A stretch of DNA of 64,000 bases from Paraburkholderia saeva (GCF_907164555.1 NZ_CAJQZC010000016.1:1-64000), one strand, 5' to 3'; numbered from the stretch's first letter, positions 27,285-35,752 are shown. Program-made: numbers and translations. Notes: generated by a model not told the origin, from the sequence alone.

Positions 27285-28459
27285 AGTGGGGTGCGTCATA
27301 AATAATGCAAATTAATTGCGATTTGCGAGTCTTCTTTACCTGTTTTGGAGAACTCATGAGAATCGCGGCGAAAGTTTAGCTAACGAAGCACAGCGCGAAC
27401 AGTTAGAGACATGGGCTAAAGGTCGGAGGGTCCCGGTTCGACTGGCCGAGCGCGCCAGGATGATTTTGCTCGCGGCGCAGGGCAAGACGGATAAAGAGAT
27501 CGGTACGGACCTTGCGATCTGGCGAGGCACGGTGGCACGCTGGCGCACTCGCTTTATAGCTGACGGTGTGACCGGAATCGAGGGGGATGAGACGCGACCC
27601 GGGCGCAAGCCGAAGATCTCTGCGCGCAAGGTCAAGAGCATCGTGACGCTGACGACGCAGCAGCGTCCGGATAACGCGACGCATTGGAGTACGCGCAGCA
27701 TGGCAGCGGTGGCCGGCGTCAGTGCCGCGAGCGTGCGGCGCATCTGGCAGGCGCACGGCCTCAAGCCGCATCGGGTAGAGAGCTTCAAGGTATCGAACGA
27801 CAAGCACTTCGTCGAGAAACTCGAGGACATCGTTGGGCTGTATCTCGATCCCCCGGAGCACGCCTTGGTCTTGTGCTGCGATGAGAAGAGCCAGATCCAG
27901 GTGCTTGACCGGACCCAGCCGGGATTGCCGCTCAAGCGTGGTCGCTGTCAAACGATGACACACGATTACAAGCGCCATGGTGTGACGACGCTGTTTGCCG
28001 CGATGAACACGCTCGACGGGGGTGTCATTGGCCAGTGCCAGACAAAACATCGTCACCAGGAGTGGTTGAGCTTCTTGCGCAAGATCGATCGCAACACGCC
28101 CAAGGGCAAGGAACTGCATTTGATCGCTGACAACTATGCAACTCATAAGCATCCCGAGGTAAAGGCGTGGCTCGCCAGGCACCCGCGATTCCACATGCAT
28201 TTCACGCCCGCCAGTGCCTCCTGGCTCAACATGGTCGAACGCTTCTTTCGTGACTTGTCAGAGAACCAGTTGCGACGTGCGGTCTTCCGCTCGGTACCTG
28301 AATTGATCTCCACCATCGAACAGTACGTGGACAAGCACAATCGTGATCCGAAACCGTTCATCTGGACGGCAAAGGCTTCCGACATCCTGGTCAAAGTCAC
28401 ACGTGCCAGGTCCAAGCTGAATAAGATGCAATCCGTTTGACGCCGGGGGCAGACCACTA
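27285..28459 (+). mobile_element. IS630-family insertion sequence
   Basis: The right end reads inward as GTGGTCTGCCCCCGGCGTCA and abuts a TA (28458-28459), the usual IS630 target. The left end, near 27285, is a diverged version (AGTGGGGTGC...GTCATAAATAATGCA), so it is placed only approximately. The element interrupts the integrase gene in the opposite orientation, and part of the integrase is missing beside it. Confidence 0.75.
27316..28440 (+). CDS. IS630-family transposase
   Basis: This 374-residue DDE transposase has an N-terminal helix-turn-helix (GKTDKEIGTDLAIWRGTVAR) and a catalytic core with LCCDEKSQIQ (D), LIADNYATHK (D) and SWLNMVERFF (E), all intact. The expected start, ATG at 27356 giving MRIAAKV, runs into TAG after seven codons and the downstream frame is shifted by one base. 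The open frame can therefore only be entered from an upstream TTG at 27316. The element may be poorly expressed or decaying. Confidence 0.85.
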   Translation: MRFASLLYLFWRTHENRGESLANEAQREQLETWAKGRRVPVRLAERARMILLAAQGKTDKEIGTDLAIWRGTVARWRTRFIADGVTGIEGDETRPGRKPKISARKVKSIVTLTTQQRPDNATHWSTRSMAAVAGVSAASVRRIWQAHGLKPHRVESFKVSNDKHFVEKLEDIVGLYLDPPEHALVLCCDEKSQIQVLDRTQPGLPLKRGRCQTMTHDYKRHGVTTLFAAMNTLDGGVIGQCQTKHRHQEWLSFLRKIDRNTPKGKELHLIADNYATHKHPEVKAWLARHPRFHMHFTPASASWLNMVERFFRDLSENQLRRAVFRSVPELISTIEQYVDKHNRDPKPFIWTAKASDILVKVTRARSKLNKMQSV

Positions 28460-29156
28460 GCGACCAGTCTTTAAACGTGTTGCGCGTACCGTGCGGCACA
28501 GGTGCGCGGCCTTCCGTATCAGAAGGTGCGCCAGTCTCCCGCATGAATTCCTGAAGGCGCTCGGCCGCAATTGGCGCTTTGCCAAGGGTATTCGGAAAAA
28601 CAAGTTCGTCATTCACGCGCAACGTATATATCCGGCGCAGTAAATCGACGGCTTCTGAAACCAGAGGGGATTTATGCGGCAGGTTGCTTTTCATGCGCTC
28701 GGCAGGAATCAGCCACGCGCCGCCATCAAGATCAAGCTCTGACGAGCGCATGCCGCGCGCCTCATTCGGTCGGCAGGCGGTCAGCATCTGCACGTAAAGG
28801 CAGGCGCGAATCACCTCGGTCGGCTTGATGTCGCGCAAGTGTTCGCGCACGAACTTGGGTGCGATCTTCCAAGGCAACGCAGGCTGGTGCTTCGCGGTGT
28901 TGTCCTGCTTCGCGAGCAGCTTGCGGACACGCTGGGTCGGGTCGTACTCGATGTATTCATGTGCTTCACACCCCCGCATGATCACGCTGGCGCGTTGCAG
29001 GACATCCGCCGCCGCGCGCGGGGTTTTTGTCCAGGCACTGCGCAGCGCATCCGCGAAGTCTGAAGCCTTCAGGGTATCAACGCGACGTTCAAGCAGGGGT
29101 GCAAGGTGTGTCTCGACCCTCGCAAGCCAGCGCTTCACATTTTTGGTGTCCGAAGC

Positions 29157-29507
29157 CGCGCGCTGCGCAGCGCGGACGCGGCGAGGGAAATCAAGGCGCT
29201 GATCGGCGCGTCGGTGCAGGACGTCGAAACCGGCAACGCGCTGGTGACGCGTGCGGGAGAATCGATGCGGGAGATCGTCGGTGCCGTGCGCAACGTCGCG
29301 ACCATCATGAGCGAGATCAAGTCAGCGACGATCGAGCAGGGCACAGGCATCGAACAGGTCGGGCAGGCCGTGAGCCAGATGGATCAGGTCACGCAGCAGA
29401 ACGCCGCGCTCGTCGAAGAGGCGGCGGCCGCGGCGAGCGCGCTGAAAGACCAGGCGCAGTCGATGACGAAGGCAGTCGCTGAATTTCGCCTGAGGGCGGT
29501 TGCGTGA
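29157..29507 (+). pseudogene. Chemoreceptor C-terminal remnant
   Basis: The frame LRSADAAREIKALIGASVQD through [20 protein letters not shown] to the stop is the final 115 residues of a chemotaxis signalling domain, in frame with the type expected for the receptor whose N-terminus is at 24009. No start codon or membrane segments belong to it. The join to integrase coding at about 29157 marks the right edge of the island. Confidence 0.85.
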
Positions 29508-29573
29508 TCGTGGAGGGCTGAAGTTGCGGCGGGCTGTGACCGGGCGACAGGCCTGTCACAGCCCTTCGACCAT

Positions 29574-30866
29574 TCAGTCGATGCCGTGAAACACGGCATC
29601 GTCCGGGCCGAGATACGCGGGCGGACGCCACGCCGCATCGCGCATCGAATGCTGCACGAGTTTTTCGACACCGAGCAGCACCGCGAAAATCGCCATCCGG
29701 ACGGGAATGCCGTTGTCCGTCTGCCGGAAAATCGCGAGCCGTGAGTCGTGATTCAGGTCGACGCTCAGGTCGTTCGCGCCTGCCCGGCTGTCGCGCGGCA
29801 GCGGGTGCATGATCAGCGTGTCGCTGCCACACACGGCGTCCATCAGCGCCTGATTGATCTGGAAGTCCGGCGTGTAGCCCTCGAACGATTCGTCCTTGAA
29901 GCGCTCCTTCTGGATGCGCGTCGCGTAGACCACGTCCGCTCCGCGCAGGCCGGCCGTCAGATCGTGCGTCTGCTCGACGACGTGTCCGTTGCGCGAAATC
30001 TGCTCGACGATATACGTCGGCATTTCGAGCATCGGCGGCGAGACCAGCGTGAACTTGATACCGCGATACAGCGCAAGCAGCTTCACGAGCGAGTGCACCG
30101 TGCGGCCATATTTCAGGTCGCCGACGAGCGCGATGTGCGCGCCATCGACGATCTTGCCCAGCCGCGAGAACTCCCGCTGGATCGTGTACAGATCGAGCAG
30201 CGCCTGGCTCGGGTGTTCGCCGGGGCCGTCGCCGCCGTTGATCACCGGGATGTTCGTCGCGCGCGCGAATTCAGCGACCGAACCCTGCTCGGGGTGACGG
30301 ATCACCAGCGCGTCGACGTAACCGCTCATCACGCGGCTGGTGTCGTAGATCGACTCGCCTTTCGCCATCGACGAAAACGTGAAGCCGGTCGTATCGCACA
30401 CGGATCCGCCGAGGCGGCAGAACGCGGCGCCGAAGCTCACGCGGGTACGCGTGCTGGCCTCGAAGAACAGGTTGCCGAGCACCGCGCCTTCCAGCACGCG
30501 CGAGATTTTCCGGCGGCGCGCGATGGGCTGCATGATGTCGGCCACCCGAAAGAGCGCTTCGACGGAATCGCGCGAGAACTGCTCGACGGACAGCAACTGC
30601 GGGCGCCCCTCGAACAGCATCTGGCTGGCCAGCGATTGTGAGTCTACGCTTTGCGTATATATTTCATTCGGTGCGCCGTTGACCACGATCTCCGACACGA
30701 AACGCTCGACGATTTCCGGCATCGCGCGCGACTCCTGCGAATCGTCGGGCAGGAGCCACGTATCGAGTGCCCGGCGCGATACGCCGATGCGGTTCGCGAA
30801 GCTCTCGCGGGTCATGTTCATGCGACGCATCGCGTCGCGCAGGAAGGCTTGCTGAGGAACGCTCAT
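29574..30866 (-). CDS. Aspartate carbamoyltransferase with N-terminal HTH domain
   Basis: Residues about 75-405 are an aspartate/ornithine-type carbamoyltransferase: the carbamoyl-phosphate loop STRTRVSF is at 138-145, and GDGPGEHPSQALLDLYT and HPLPRDSRAG follow. These match PyrB, which makes carbamoyl-aspartate in pyrimidine synthesis. Residues 10-40 (MRRMNMTRESFANRIGVSRR) form an XRE-like helix-turn-helix not found in ordinary PyrB. The total is 430 residues from the ATG at 30866. An ATATACGC/GCGTATAT palindrome lies just upstream and a related palindrome lies inside the gene at the HTH-enzyme junction. It may be a second carbamoyltransferase that controls its own transcription (inference). 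Confidence 0.85.
   Translation of the reverse strand: MSVPQQAFLRDAMRRMNMTRESFANRIGVSRRALDTWLLPDDSQESRAMPEIVERFVSEIVVNGAPNEIYTQSVDSQSLASQMLFEGRPQLLSVEQFSRDSVEALFRVADIMQPIARRRKISRVLEGAVLGNLFFEASTRTRVSFGAAFCRLGGSVCDTTGFTFSSMAKGESIYDTSRVMSGYVDALVIRHPEQGSVAEFARATNIPVINGGDGPGEHPSQALLDLYTIQREFSRLGKIVDGAHIALVGDLKYGRTVHSLVKLLALYRGIKFTLVSPPMLEMPTYIVEQISRNGHVVEQTHDLTAGLRGADVVYATRIQKERFKDESFEGYTPDFQINQALMDAVCGSDTLIMHPLPRDSRAGANDLSVDLNHDSRLAIFRQTDNGIPVRMAIFAVLLGVEKLVQHSMRDAAWRPPAYLGPDDAVFHGID
30645..30657. promoter_or_regulatory. Intragenic palindrome at the HTH/enzyme junction
   Basis: TACGC-TTT-GCGTA is a perfect inverted repeat extended by TATAT, in the codons around residues 70-74 between the HTH and the carbamoyltransferase domain. 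It resembles the upstream operator core (TACGC-GTT-GCGTA), differing only in the spacer. Confidence 0.55.
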
Positions 30867-30892
30867 GCGGATCACCCGTCGGTGGTAAGAAA

Positions 30893-30918
30893 ACGCGTTA
30901 TATACGCGTTGCGTATAT
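30893..30918. promoter_or_regulatory. Palindromic operator upstream of the HTH-carbamoyltransferase
   Basis: Two overlapping perfect inverted repeats occur: ACGCGT-TATAT-ACGCGT (30893-30909) and ATATACGC-GTT-GCGTATAT (30900-30918). They sit 27-52 bases upstream of the start, overlapping the probable promoter, and are the likely binding site of the gene's own HTH domain. Confidence 0.65.
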
Positions 30919-31290
30919 TAGTTCGGCGACGGAAGAAGTCAAGTTATTTTGCGATTGCAGGAAAGCAGAACGAACTGCGCGGCCAGCAGCCGCCCGATGA
31001 AATCCAGCGTCATCTTCGGGAAAGAAGGCAAGCCGCAAGACCGGGCACGGTACCGGCACGATGACGGGATCACGTCATTCTTGTGGTGCCCACTTGAAGC
31101 CTGCGAACAGGCTCGGCATGCAAGGCGACCTCACCACATTTCTGTCACTTCGACGGTCAATGTTTGCGATCTGGCGCGATTTCTGAGAAAACTCTTTCGA
31201 TTTCGCAAACGTTTGCCGATTGCGTATCAAGTTCGGCGGCGTGCTGCCGTCAAACCGGATACAGCGTCCAACGACCACCGGGAGCGGCAT
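30919..31290. other. Intergenic region upstream of the exported trio
   Basis: These 372 bases hold the outer part of the carbamoyltransferase promoter region and the leader of the lipoprotein gene. No further gene or terminator is supported; the long in-frame extension of the lipoprotein has no signal character. Confidence 0.4.
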
Positions 31291-31659
31291 GTGAAACAGA
31301 TCGCATTGGGTGCGGTTCTCGTTGCTTTGGCCGGTTGCGCGCAACTGCCCGCCACCACTGCCACGCAAGCAGAGAAGCCACCCGTATCGAATGAAGTGAT
31401 CAGCTTTGCGATCCCGCCCGACGCGCTCGGCGCGCGTGATCCCCAGCTAACGGCCGTGCTGGTGAAAGCGGGCGCGCTCGCCGCCGCGCAAAAGCAGCCG
31501 ACGACGATCCTCGTGACCGCCCTCGGCCAGGACTTCCCGTACCTGAACCAGGCGATATGGAGAGGCGTGCCTGCGCAGCACACGGCGAAGCTCAGCCTCG
31601 AAAACCTGACGGCCGGCGCGAATCAGTCGTATAGCGTGTCGATCAAGCAGACGCCTTGA
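31291..31659 (+). CDS. Small outer-membrane-type lipoprotein
   Basis: This 122-residue protein starts at GTG 31291 behind GGGAGCGG. Residues 1-15 (KQIALGAVLVALAGC) form a lipoprotein signal with the lipobox LAGC; position +2 is Ala, so outer-membrane sorting is expected. The mature part has SFAIPPDALGARDPQLTAV and VTALGQDFPYLNQAIWR. I do not recognise the family. It is the first of three closely spaced plus-strand genes for exported proteins. Confidence 0.7.
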   Translation: MKQIALGAVLVALAGCAQLPATTATQAEKPPVSNEVISFAIPPDALGARDPQLTAVLVKAGALAAAQKQPTTILVTALGQDFPYLNQAIWRGVPAQHTAKLSLENLTAGANQSYSVSIKQTP

Positions 31660-31706
31660 CGAGCCGCGCAACGACGCCTCAACGCCGCTATAAGGAAGTC
31701 AATATC

Positions 31707-32045
31707 ATGTACCGGATTGCCGTTCTCGCAGCGAGCCTGTTGCTGGCTTCGCCGGCGTTTGCCGGTCAGCCGCTCGCCACTGCGATGCTTTCGACGACCG
31801 CCTCGCCCAGCACGGCCGCCGCCGCGGACAAGGTCTATCCGCCGCTGCCGACGCTCACAATGCTGCCGCCCTCCAGCGGCGATGACGACGAACCACTCGC
31901 GACGAAACCCACCGCGAAGAAGCGCAAGACCCGCGTGCCCGATATACGACCGACGACGCCTGCTGCGCGCCTCGTCGTCTCCGACGCCTCGCGTGCCTAC
32001 CTGAAGACCATCGACCGCCAGCTCGATCTCGCGTCGGCCAGATAA
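31707..32045 (+). CDS. Exported protein of 112 residues, unknown function
   Basis: The ATG at 31707 follows AAGGAAG. A signal peptide (YRIAVLAASLLLASPAFA) of about 19 residues precedes an Ala/Pro/Thr-rich region and a basic segment KKRKTRVPD; the C-terminus is LKTIDRQLDLASAR. It lies 47 bases after the lipoprotein gene and 52 before the transglycosylase gene. Function unknown. Confidence 0.65.
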   Translation: MYRIAVLAASLLLASPAFAGQPLATAMLSTTASPSTAAAADKVYPPLPTLTMLPPSSGDDDEPLATKPTAKKRKTRVPDIRPTTPAARLVVSDASRAYLKTIDRQLDLASAR

Positions 32046-32097
32046 CCGTCGGCGCGTCCCGCCCTCAGCGCGGACCGTCACAACGGAGACATCCATC

Positions 32098-32541
32098 GTG
32101 TTCACTCAACGCTTCATTGCAGCGCTGGCCCTTGCGCTATCCTGCGCCGCCGCACATGCCGACGATTGCTTCGAACAGGCCGCCGTCTATCAGGGCGTCA
32201 ATCCGTCGATCCTGCGTGCGGTGGCCTGGCACGAGTCGAAAGGCGACCCGTCCGCCATCAACCGCAATGCAAACGGTTCGATCGACGTCGGCCAGTTGCA
32301 GATCAACTCAGTTCACTTCGGCGATCTGAAGCGCGAGGGCATCCCGCATCGCGCGCTCACAGATGCCTGCGTGAACATCTATGTCGCTGCGTGGCTGTTG
32401 AAGCAGAAAATGGTGAAGTACGGCAATACGTGGCGCGCGATCGGCGCGTATCACTCGGAGTCGCCGAAAGAGCGGGACGCATACGCGCGCAGCATTCAAA
32501 AGATTCTGGTGGCGTGGGGCGAATTGCAGGCTGCGCACTAG
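32098..32541 (+). CDS. Lytic transglycosylase (SLT domain), IpgF/IagB-like
   Basis: This 147-residue peptidoglycan lyase starts at GTG 32098 behind ACGGAGAC. A signal peptide ends AAAHA. The catalytic Glu is in AVAWHESKGDPSAINRN (the ES motif), followed by GSIDVGQLQINSVHF and NTWRAIGAYHS, all typical of the small transglycosylases that open the wall for secretion systems, pili or conjugation. It forms a trio with the two preceding exported proteins. No secretion system genes are adjacent. Confidence 0.85.
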   Translation: MFTQRFIAALALALSCAAAHADDCFEQAAVYQGVNPSILRAVAWHESKGDPSAINRNANGSIDVGQLQINSVHFGDLKREGIPHRALTDACVNIYVAAWLLKQKMVKYGNTWRAIGAYHSESPKERDAYARSIQKILVAWGELQAAH

Positions 32542-32721
32542 CGGCTGATTGCCGCCATGCGTTCCTGCTTGCGCGACCTGGTCAGCTGGTGGCCAGGCGC
32601 CAGGTTCGTGGCGATCGGCCGCGTGCAGGCACGAGAGCAGTTGACGCAGAAGCACGCGAGTATCGGTTCGCGCAAGCAGTTGCAGCCGAGGGTCTGCCGA
32701 TCTCCAGCGGGCGCAGAGGGA

Positions 32722-33474
32722 TTATTGGCCCAGAGCGGCCTGGGCCCGTTGCAGCCACTCGCTGTTATGTTCGCGGGCGTGTCGAGGCCAATGCCTGGCA
32801 TCCTGCACGATCTCAGCGTAAAGCTCGCGCGCACGCTGGCGGTCCGCCTCGTCGGACTGCGCCCCCAGCCAGTCGGCGTACAGGCAACGCGGTGCGGCGT
32901 CGCTTGCGCTTGCGAGCGCAAGCTCGAACGCGGCGCGTGTGCCTCGCGCGCCCATTGCGGCCAGGGCCCGTGCGTACAGCAACGCGGGCTCCGGCTGCCG
33001 GCGGGTGAGAGGATGGGCGGCGAACAGTTTTTCCAGCGCGTCCTGCGTGGCCGAAGCACTCCCATTGGCAAACTGCGCTCGCGCCAGCCCCTGGAGCAAC
33101 GCCGGATCGGATGAGAACGGCCCGCTGGCCCCCGCCTCGTAATGCTCCACGGCTTCGGCAGCATTTCCTCCTTCGAGCAGCGCTGCAGCCAGTCGCATGC
33201 GATGCGCGACGGTCGGTGCGCGATCGAAATCCGTGCGCGCCTCGCGCACCGCCCGGTTGGGATCGACAAGCTGCGAGATGGCCCTGGTTGCCGTCCTTGC
33301 CCCACGCGACTGGCGCAGGGCGGGCAGGTAAATAACAAAGAAGTAGACCGCACTGCCAAGGCCAGGGAAAAGAAACAGGATCAGCAGCCAGTACATGTTC
33401 TGCTGGGTGCGAACGGCATGCACCGCAAAGAACAGGGCGATGATGACGTAGAGGCTGATTCCGAAGATGCGCAT
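32722..33474 (-). CDS. Membrane-anchored tetratricopeptide-like protein
   Basis: This 250-residue protein has two N-terminal membrane helices (IFGISLYVIIALFFAV, then WLLILFLFPGLGSAVYFFV), the PLDc_N-like arrangement. They are followed by a helical repeat region (MRLAAALLEGGNAAEAVEHY, LLQGLARAQFANGSASATQD, RARELYAEIVQDARHW) resembling degenerate tetratricopeptide repeats. It is likely a cytoplasmic-facing scaffold. The gene is convergent with the transglycosylase, with about 180 empty bases between. Confidence 0.75.
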   Translation of the reverse strand: MRIFGISLYVIIALFFAVHAVRTQQNMYWLLILFLFPGLGSAVYFFVIYLPALRQSRGARTATRAISQLVDPNRAVREARTDFDRAPTVAHRMRLAAALLEGGNAAEAVEHYEAGASGPFSSDPALLQGLARAQFANGSASATQDALEKLFAAHPLTRRQPEPALLYARALAAMGARGTRAAFELALASASDAAPRCLYADWLGAQSDEADRQRARELYAEIVQDARHWPRHAREHNSEWLQRAQAALGQ

Positions 33475-33762
33475 TGACGGGAAGGTCAGTCGTGGAGCGT
33501 TGCAGACGGCATTCGCCCGGCTGGAATCAATATATCGCAGTCGGCCGCGATTGCGGCTTCAGGATGAGCGATCGGTAACGATCACGGCCGCGAAGTCGAA
33601 CGGCCGATCCTGGCCGCTCAGGGTCCCACACCCCGGCTACGGCGATAGCCTCGGCACGGCATGCAAAGAAGTAAGTCGATCGGGAGCCGGACTTTCACGC
33701 TGCCTGCCAGTTGGCCGCAAACCGTCATCCCGTCCCAGGGCGGCGTTACTCATCCCAGCGGA

Positions 33763-35208
33763 TCAGGGTTGGCGTTTGCCGCGGCCACCAGCGAGTTTGC
33801 CAGCCGGCTTACGTGAACCCGCAGCTGGCTTGCTGGCGGGTTTGCTGCGTGGCTTTTGCACGCTGAATGGGTTACCGCTGGACAAGCTTGTGCCTTTACC
33901 CGCGGCCACAGCGCGTTGCGCCGCAGGCTTGCGTTTGTTTTCGCCACTTTGCGGGCGCGGTTTTTTGCTGAGCACCTGCATGGCGCCCGGCGCAGCTTGC
34001 GGCACTTTGGGCTTCTTGGGCTTTTTGGGTTTCTTGATGATCTGGCCCGTCGCGCTGGTTTGCGGCACGCGGTGTTCGGCCTCAAAACCCGGCTCTTCTT
34101 CACGGCGCAGCGTTTGCCGGATCAGCGCTTCAATCGCGGCCAGTTGCGGCGCTTCATCGGCACACACAAGGGACACCGCCACGCCGCTGGCGCCCGCTCG
34201 GCCGGTACGGCCAATACGGTGCACATAGTCTTGCGCCACGATCGGCAGATCAACGTTGATCACCAGCGGCAGGTCGTCGATATCCAGCCCGCGCGCAGCC
34301 ACATCGGTGGCTACCAGCATATGTACTTCGCCCGTCTTGAAGCGCTCCAGCGCACGCAGGCGCGCGGGTTGCGGTTTATCGCCGTGGATGGTGTCGACCG
34401 CGTAGCCCGCTTCGTCCAGCATGGCCGCCAGGTACTCCACGCCATTGCGGGTTTTGACGAACACCAGCGCGTGCTCCCAGTTGTTCCCGGCCACAAGGTG
34501 CATGAAGAGGTCAGGTTTGTTCTTTTTATCCACCGTCACCACCCACTGCCTGATCTTGCTGGCCGCGGCATTGGGCGGGCTGACGCTGATATTGACCGGG
34601 CCGCGCAGAATGCCCGCCGCCATCGCGCGGATATCATCGGTAAACGTGGCAGAGAACAGCAGAGTCTGGCGTTGAGCGGGCAAAGCAGCAAAGACGGCGT
34701 TGAGTTCGCGTGCAAAGCCCAGATCCAGCATGCGGTCGGCTTCATCCAGCACCAGCGCTTCTACTTGATCGAACTGCACTGCGTTCTGGCGATTGAGATC
34801 TAGCAAACGGCCCGGCGTGGCAACGAGCACATCCACGCCTTTGCGCAACTTCATCATCTGCGGGTTGATACTCACACCGCCGTAGGCGGCCAGAAATCGT
34901 AAATCGAGGCCTTTACCGTAATCGATAAAGCTTTGCAGCACTTGTTCAGCCAGTTCGCGCGTGGGCACCAGCACCAGAACACGCGTGCGGTTGCTGGACA
35001 CCGCCGGGCCGTGTTGCACCAGCCGTTGCAACAGCGGCAGCGCAAAACCCGCCGTTTTGCCAGTGCCGGTTTGTGCCGCAGCCATGACGTCCTTGCCACT
35101 GAGCACAGCAGGAATCGCCTTTGCCTGCACCGGCGTAGGTGTCTGGTAATTGAGGTCCCGCACATTACGCAGCAAGGGATCGATCAGGCCAAGCGAGGCA
35201 AAAGACAT
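33763..35208 (-). CDS. rhlE: DEAD-box ATP-dependent RNA helicase
   Basis: This 481-residue helicase of the RhlE group carries the Q motif (LNYQTPTPVQAKAIP), Walker A AQTGTGKT at 45-52, PTRELA, TPGRLLDL, DEAD in VLDEADRMLD, SAT, and HRIGRTGRAG in the second domain. A basic, lysine-rich tail (KKPKKPKKPK) gives RNA binding. RhlE acts in ribosome maturation and RNA turnover, often in the cold. Codon use is less GC-biased than in neighbouring genes, suggesting a different origin or a highly expressed gene with its own bias; this is a visual impression. Confidence 0.93.
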   Translation of the reverse strand: MSFASLGLIDPLLRNVRDLNYQTPTPVQAKAIPAVLSGKDVMAAAQTGTGKTAGFALPLLQRLVQHGPAVSSNRTRVLVLVPTRELAEQVLQSFIDYGKGLDLRFLAAYGGVSINPQMMKLRKGVDVLVATPGRLLDLNRQNAVQFDQVEALVLDEADRMLDLGFARELNAVFAALPAQRQTLLFSATFTDDIRAMAAGILRGPVNISVSPPNAAASKIRQWVVTVDKKNKPDLFMHLVAGNNWEHALVFVKTRNGVEYLAAMLDEAGYAVDTIHGDKPQPARLRALERFKTGEVHMLVATDVAARGLDIDDLPLVINVDLPIVAQDYVHRIGRTGRAGASGVAVSLVCADEAPQLAAIEALIRQTLRREEEPGFEAEHRVPQTSATGQIIKKPKKPKKPKVPQAAPGAMQVLSKKPRPQSGENKRKPAAQRAVAAGKGTSLSSGNPFSVQKPRSKPASKPAAGSRKPAGKLAGGRGKRQP

Positions 35209-35407
35209 TGGCGTATTCCGGGCTAAAACCGCAGATTCTAGCGGTTACCGCCTGATTGTGCCGCGCCGGCAAGCTGTACTACGAGACACCGATGAGCAGC
35301 ACAACGCCAGCGCCAGCCCAAGTTGCATCGACAGCAAACGCGCCACTGGCCGCACAACCAGCCACGTATCGTCGAGATGAAAGAAGGGCGGCTCCGTGGG
35401 AAAGTGA

Positions 35408-35752
35408 ATGGGTCATATCGACCCGAAGCGGGCCTTCAGATTTCCCGAAAGCGGCCGTTCAACAGTCTGGGATGTCTCGGATCAAAATATCATGTTTACG
35501 CCAGAGTTTTCTGCAACCGACGCCACAGAACACACGCTGATCGCCAATCACTATGTCGAGACGGAAGATGCACTGAACCTAAGCGTTGCGTTCGTACGGG
35601 CGCGGATACTTTTTGGCCGACAACACGTGCCTCTGCCGACAAGGTTTGTGGCGCACTATGACGTGCGTGGACAAAGGATTGTGGACGATCTGGAGGGTCG
35701 GCTGGAAAAAGCGCTCGGAGACGTCGCCGAGGTTCGGGTGAAGCGGTCATGA
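35408..35752 (+). CDS. Hypothetical protein, first of a coupled pair
   Basis: This frame of 114 residues has GGGAAAG before the ATG at 35408; an alternative ATG at 35492 (MFTPEFSATDATEHTL) lacks a ribosome site. The C-terminal half VETEDALNLSVAFVRARILF to DLEGRLEKALGDVAEV looks like a folded mixed alpha/beta domain. No family is recognised. Its stop overlaps the next start by ATGA. Confidence 0.5.
   Translation: MGHIDPKRAFRFPESGRSTVWDVSDQNIMFTPEFSATDATEHTLIANHYVETEDALNLSVAFVRARILFGRQHVPLPTRFVAHYDVRGQRIVDDLEGRLEKALGDVAEVRVKRS

Larger units (their letters stand above)
24605..29157. mobile_element. Integrase island inserted in a chemoreceptor gene
   Basis: About 4.5 kb separate the two chemoreceptor remnants. 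The contents are a phage-like HTH protein, the minus-strand hcp-effector-immunity cassette, an IS30 remnant containing a group II intron remnant, and a P4-type tyrosine integrase cut by IS630. The integrase reads away from the right boundary and its extreme N-terminus is lost at the junction with the chemoreceptor, so that boundary has been altered since integration. I could not identify direct repeats at the two ends. Base composition is visibly lower in GC than the flanks, consistent with acquisition. Confidence 0.7.
27179..29157 (-). pseudogene. P4-type tyrosine integrase, interrupted and truncated
   Basis: The minus strand encodes an integrase from 29157 (SDTKNVKRWLARVETHLAPL) through LTACRPNEARGMR, with the first catalytic Arg, to HGTRNTFKDWS, with the HxxR motif, at about 28460. 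There an IS630 element begins. On its other side, at 27285-27179, the characteristic integrase tail LERTTLFDRRAELLRAWCDY resumes and ends. About 30-40 residues, including the catalytic Tyr segment, are missing at the IS630 junction, and the N-terminal start is lost at the chemoreceptor junction. The gene is inactive. Confidence 0.8.
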
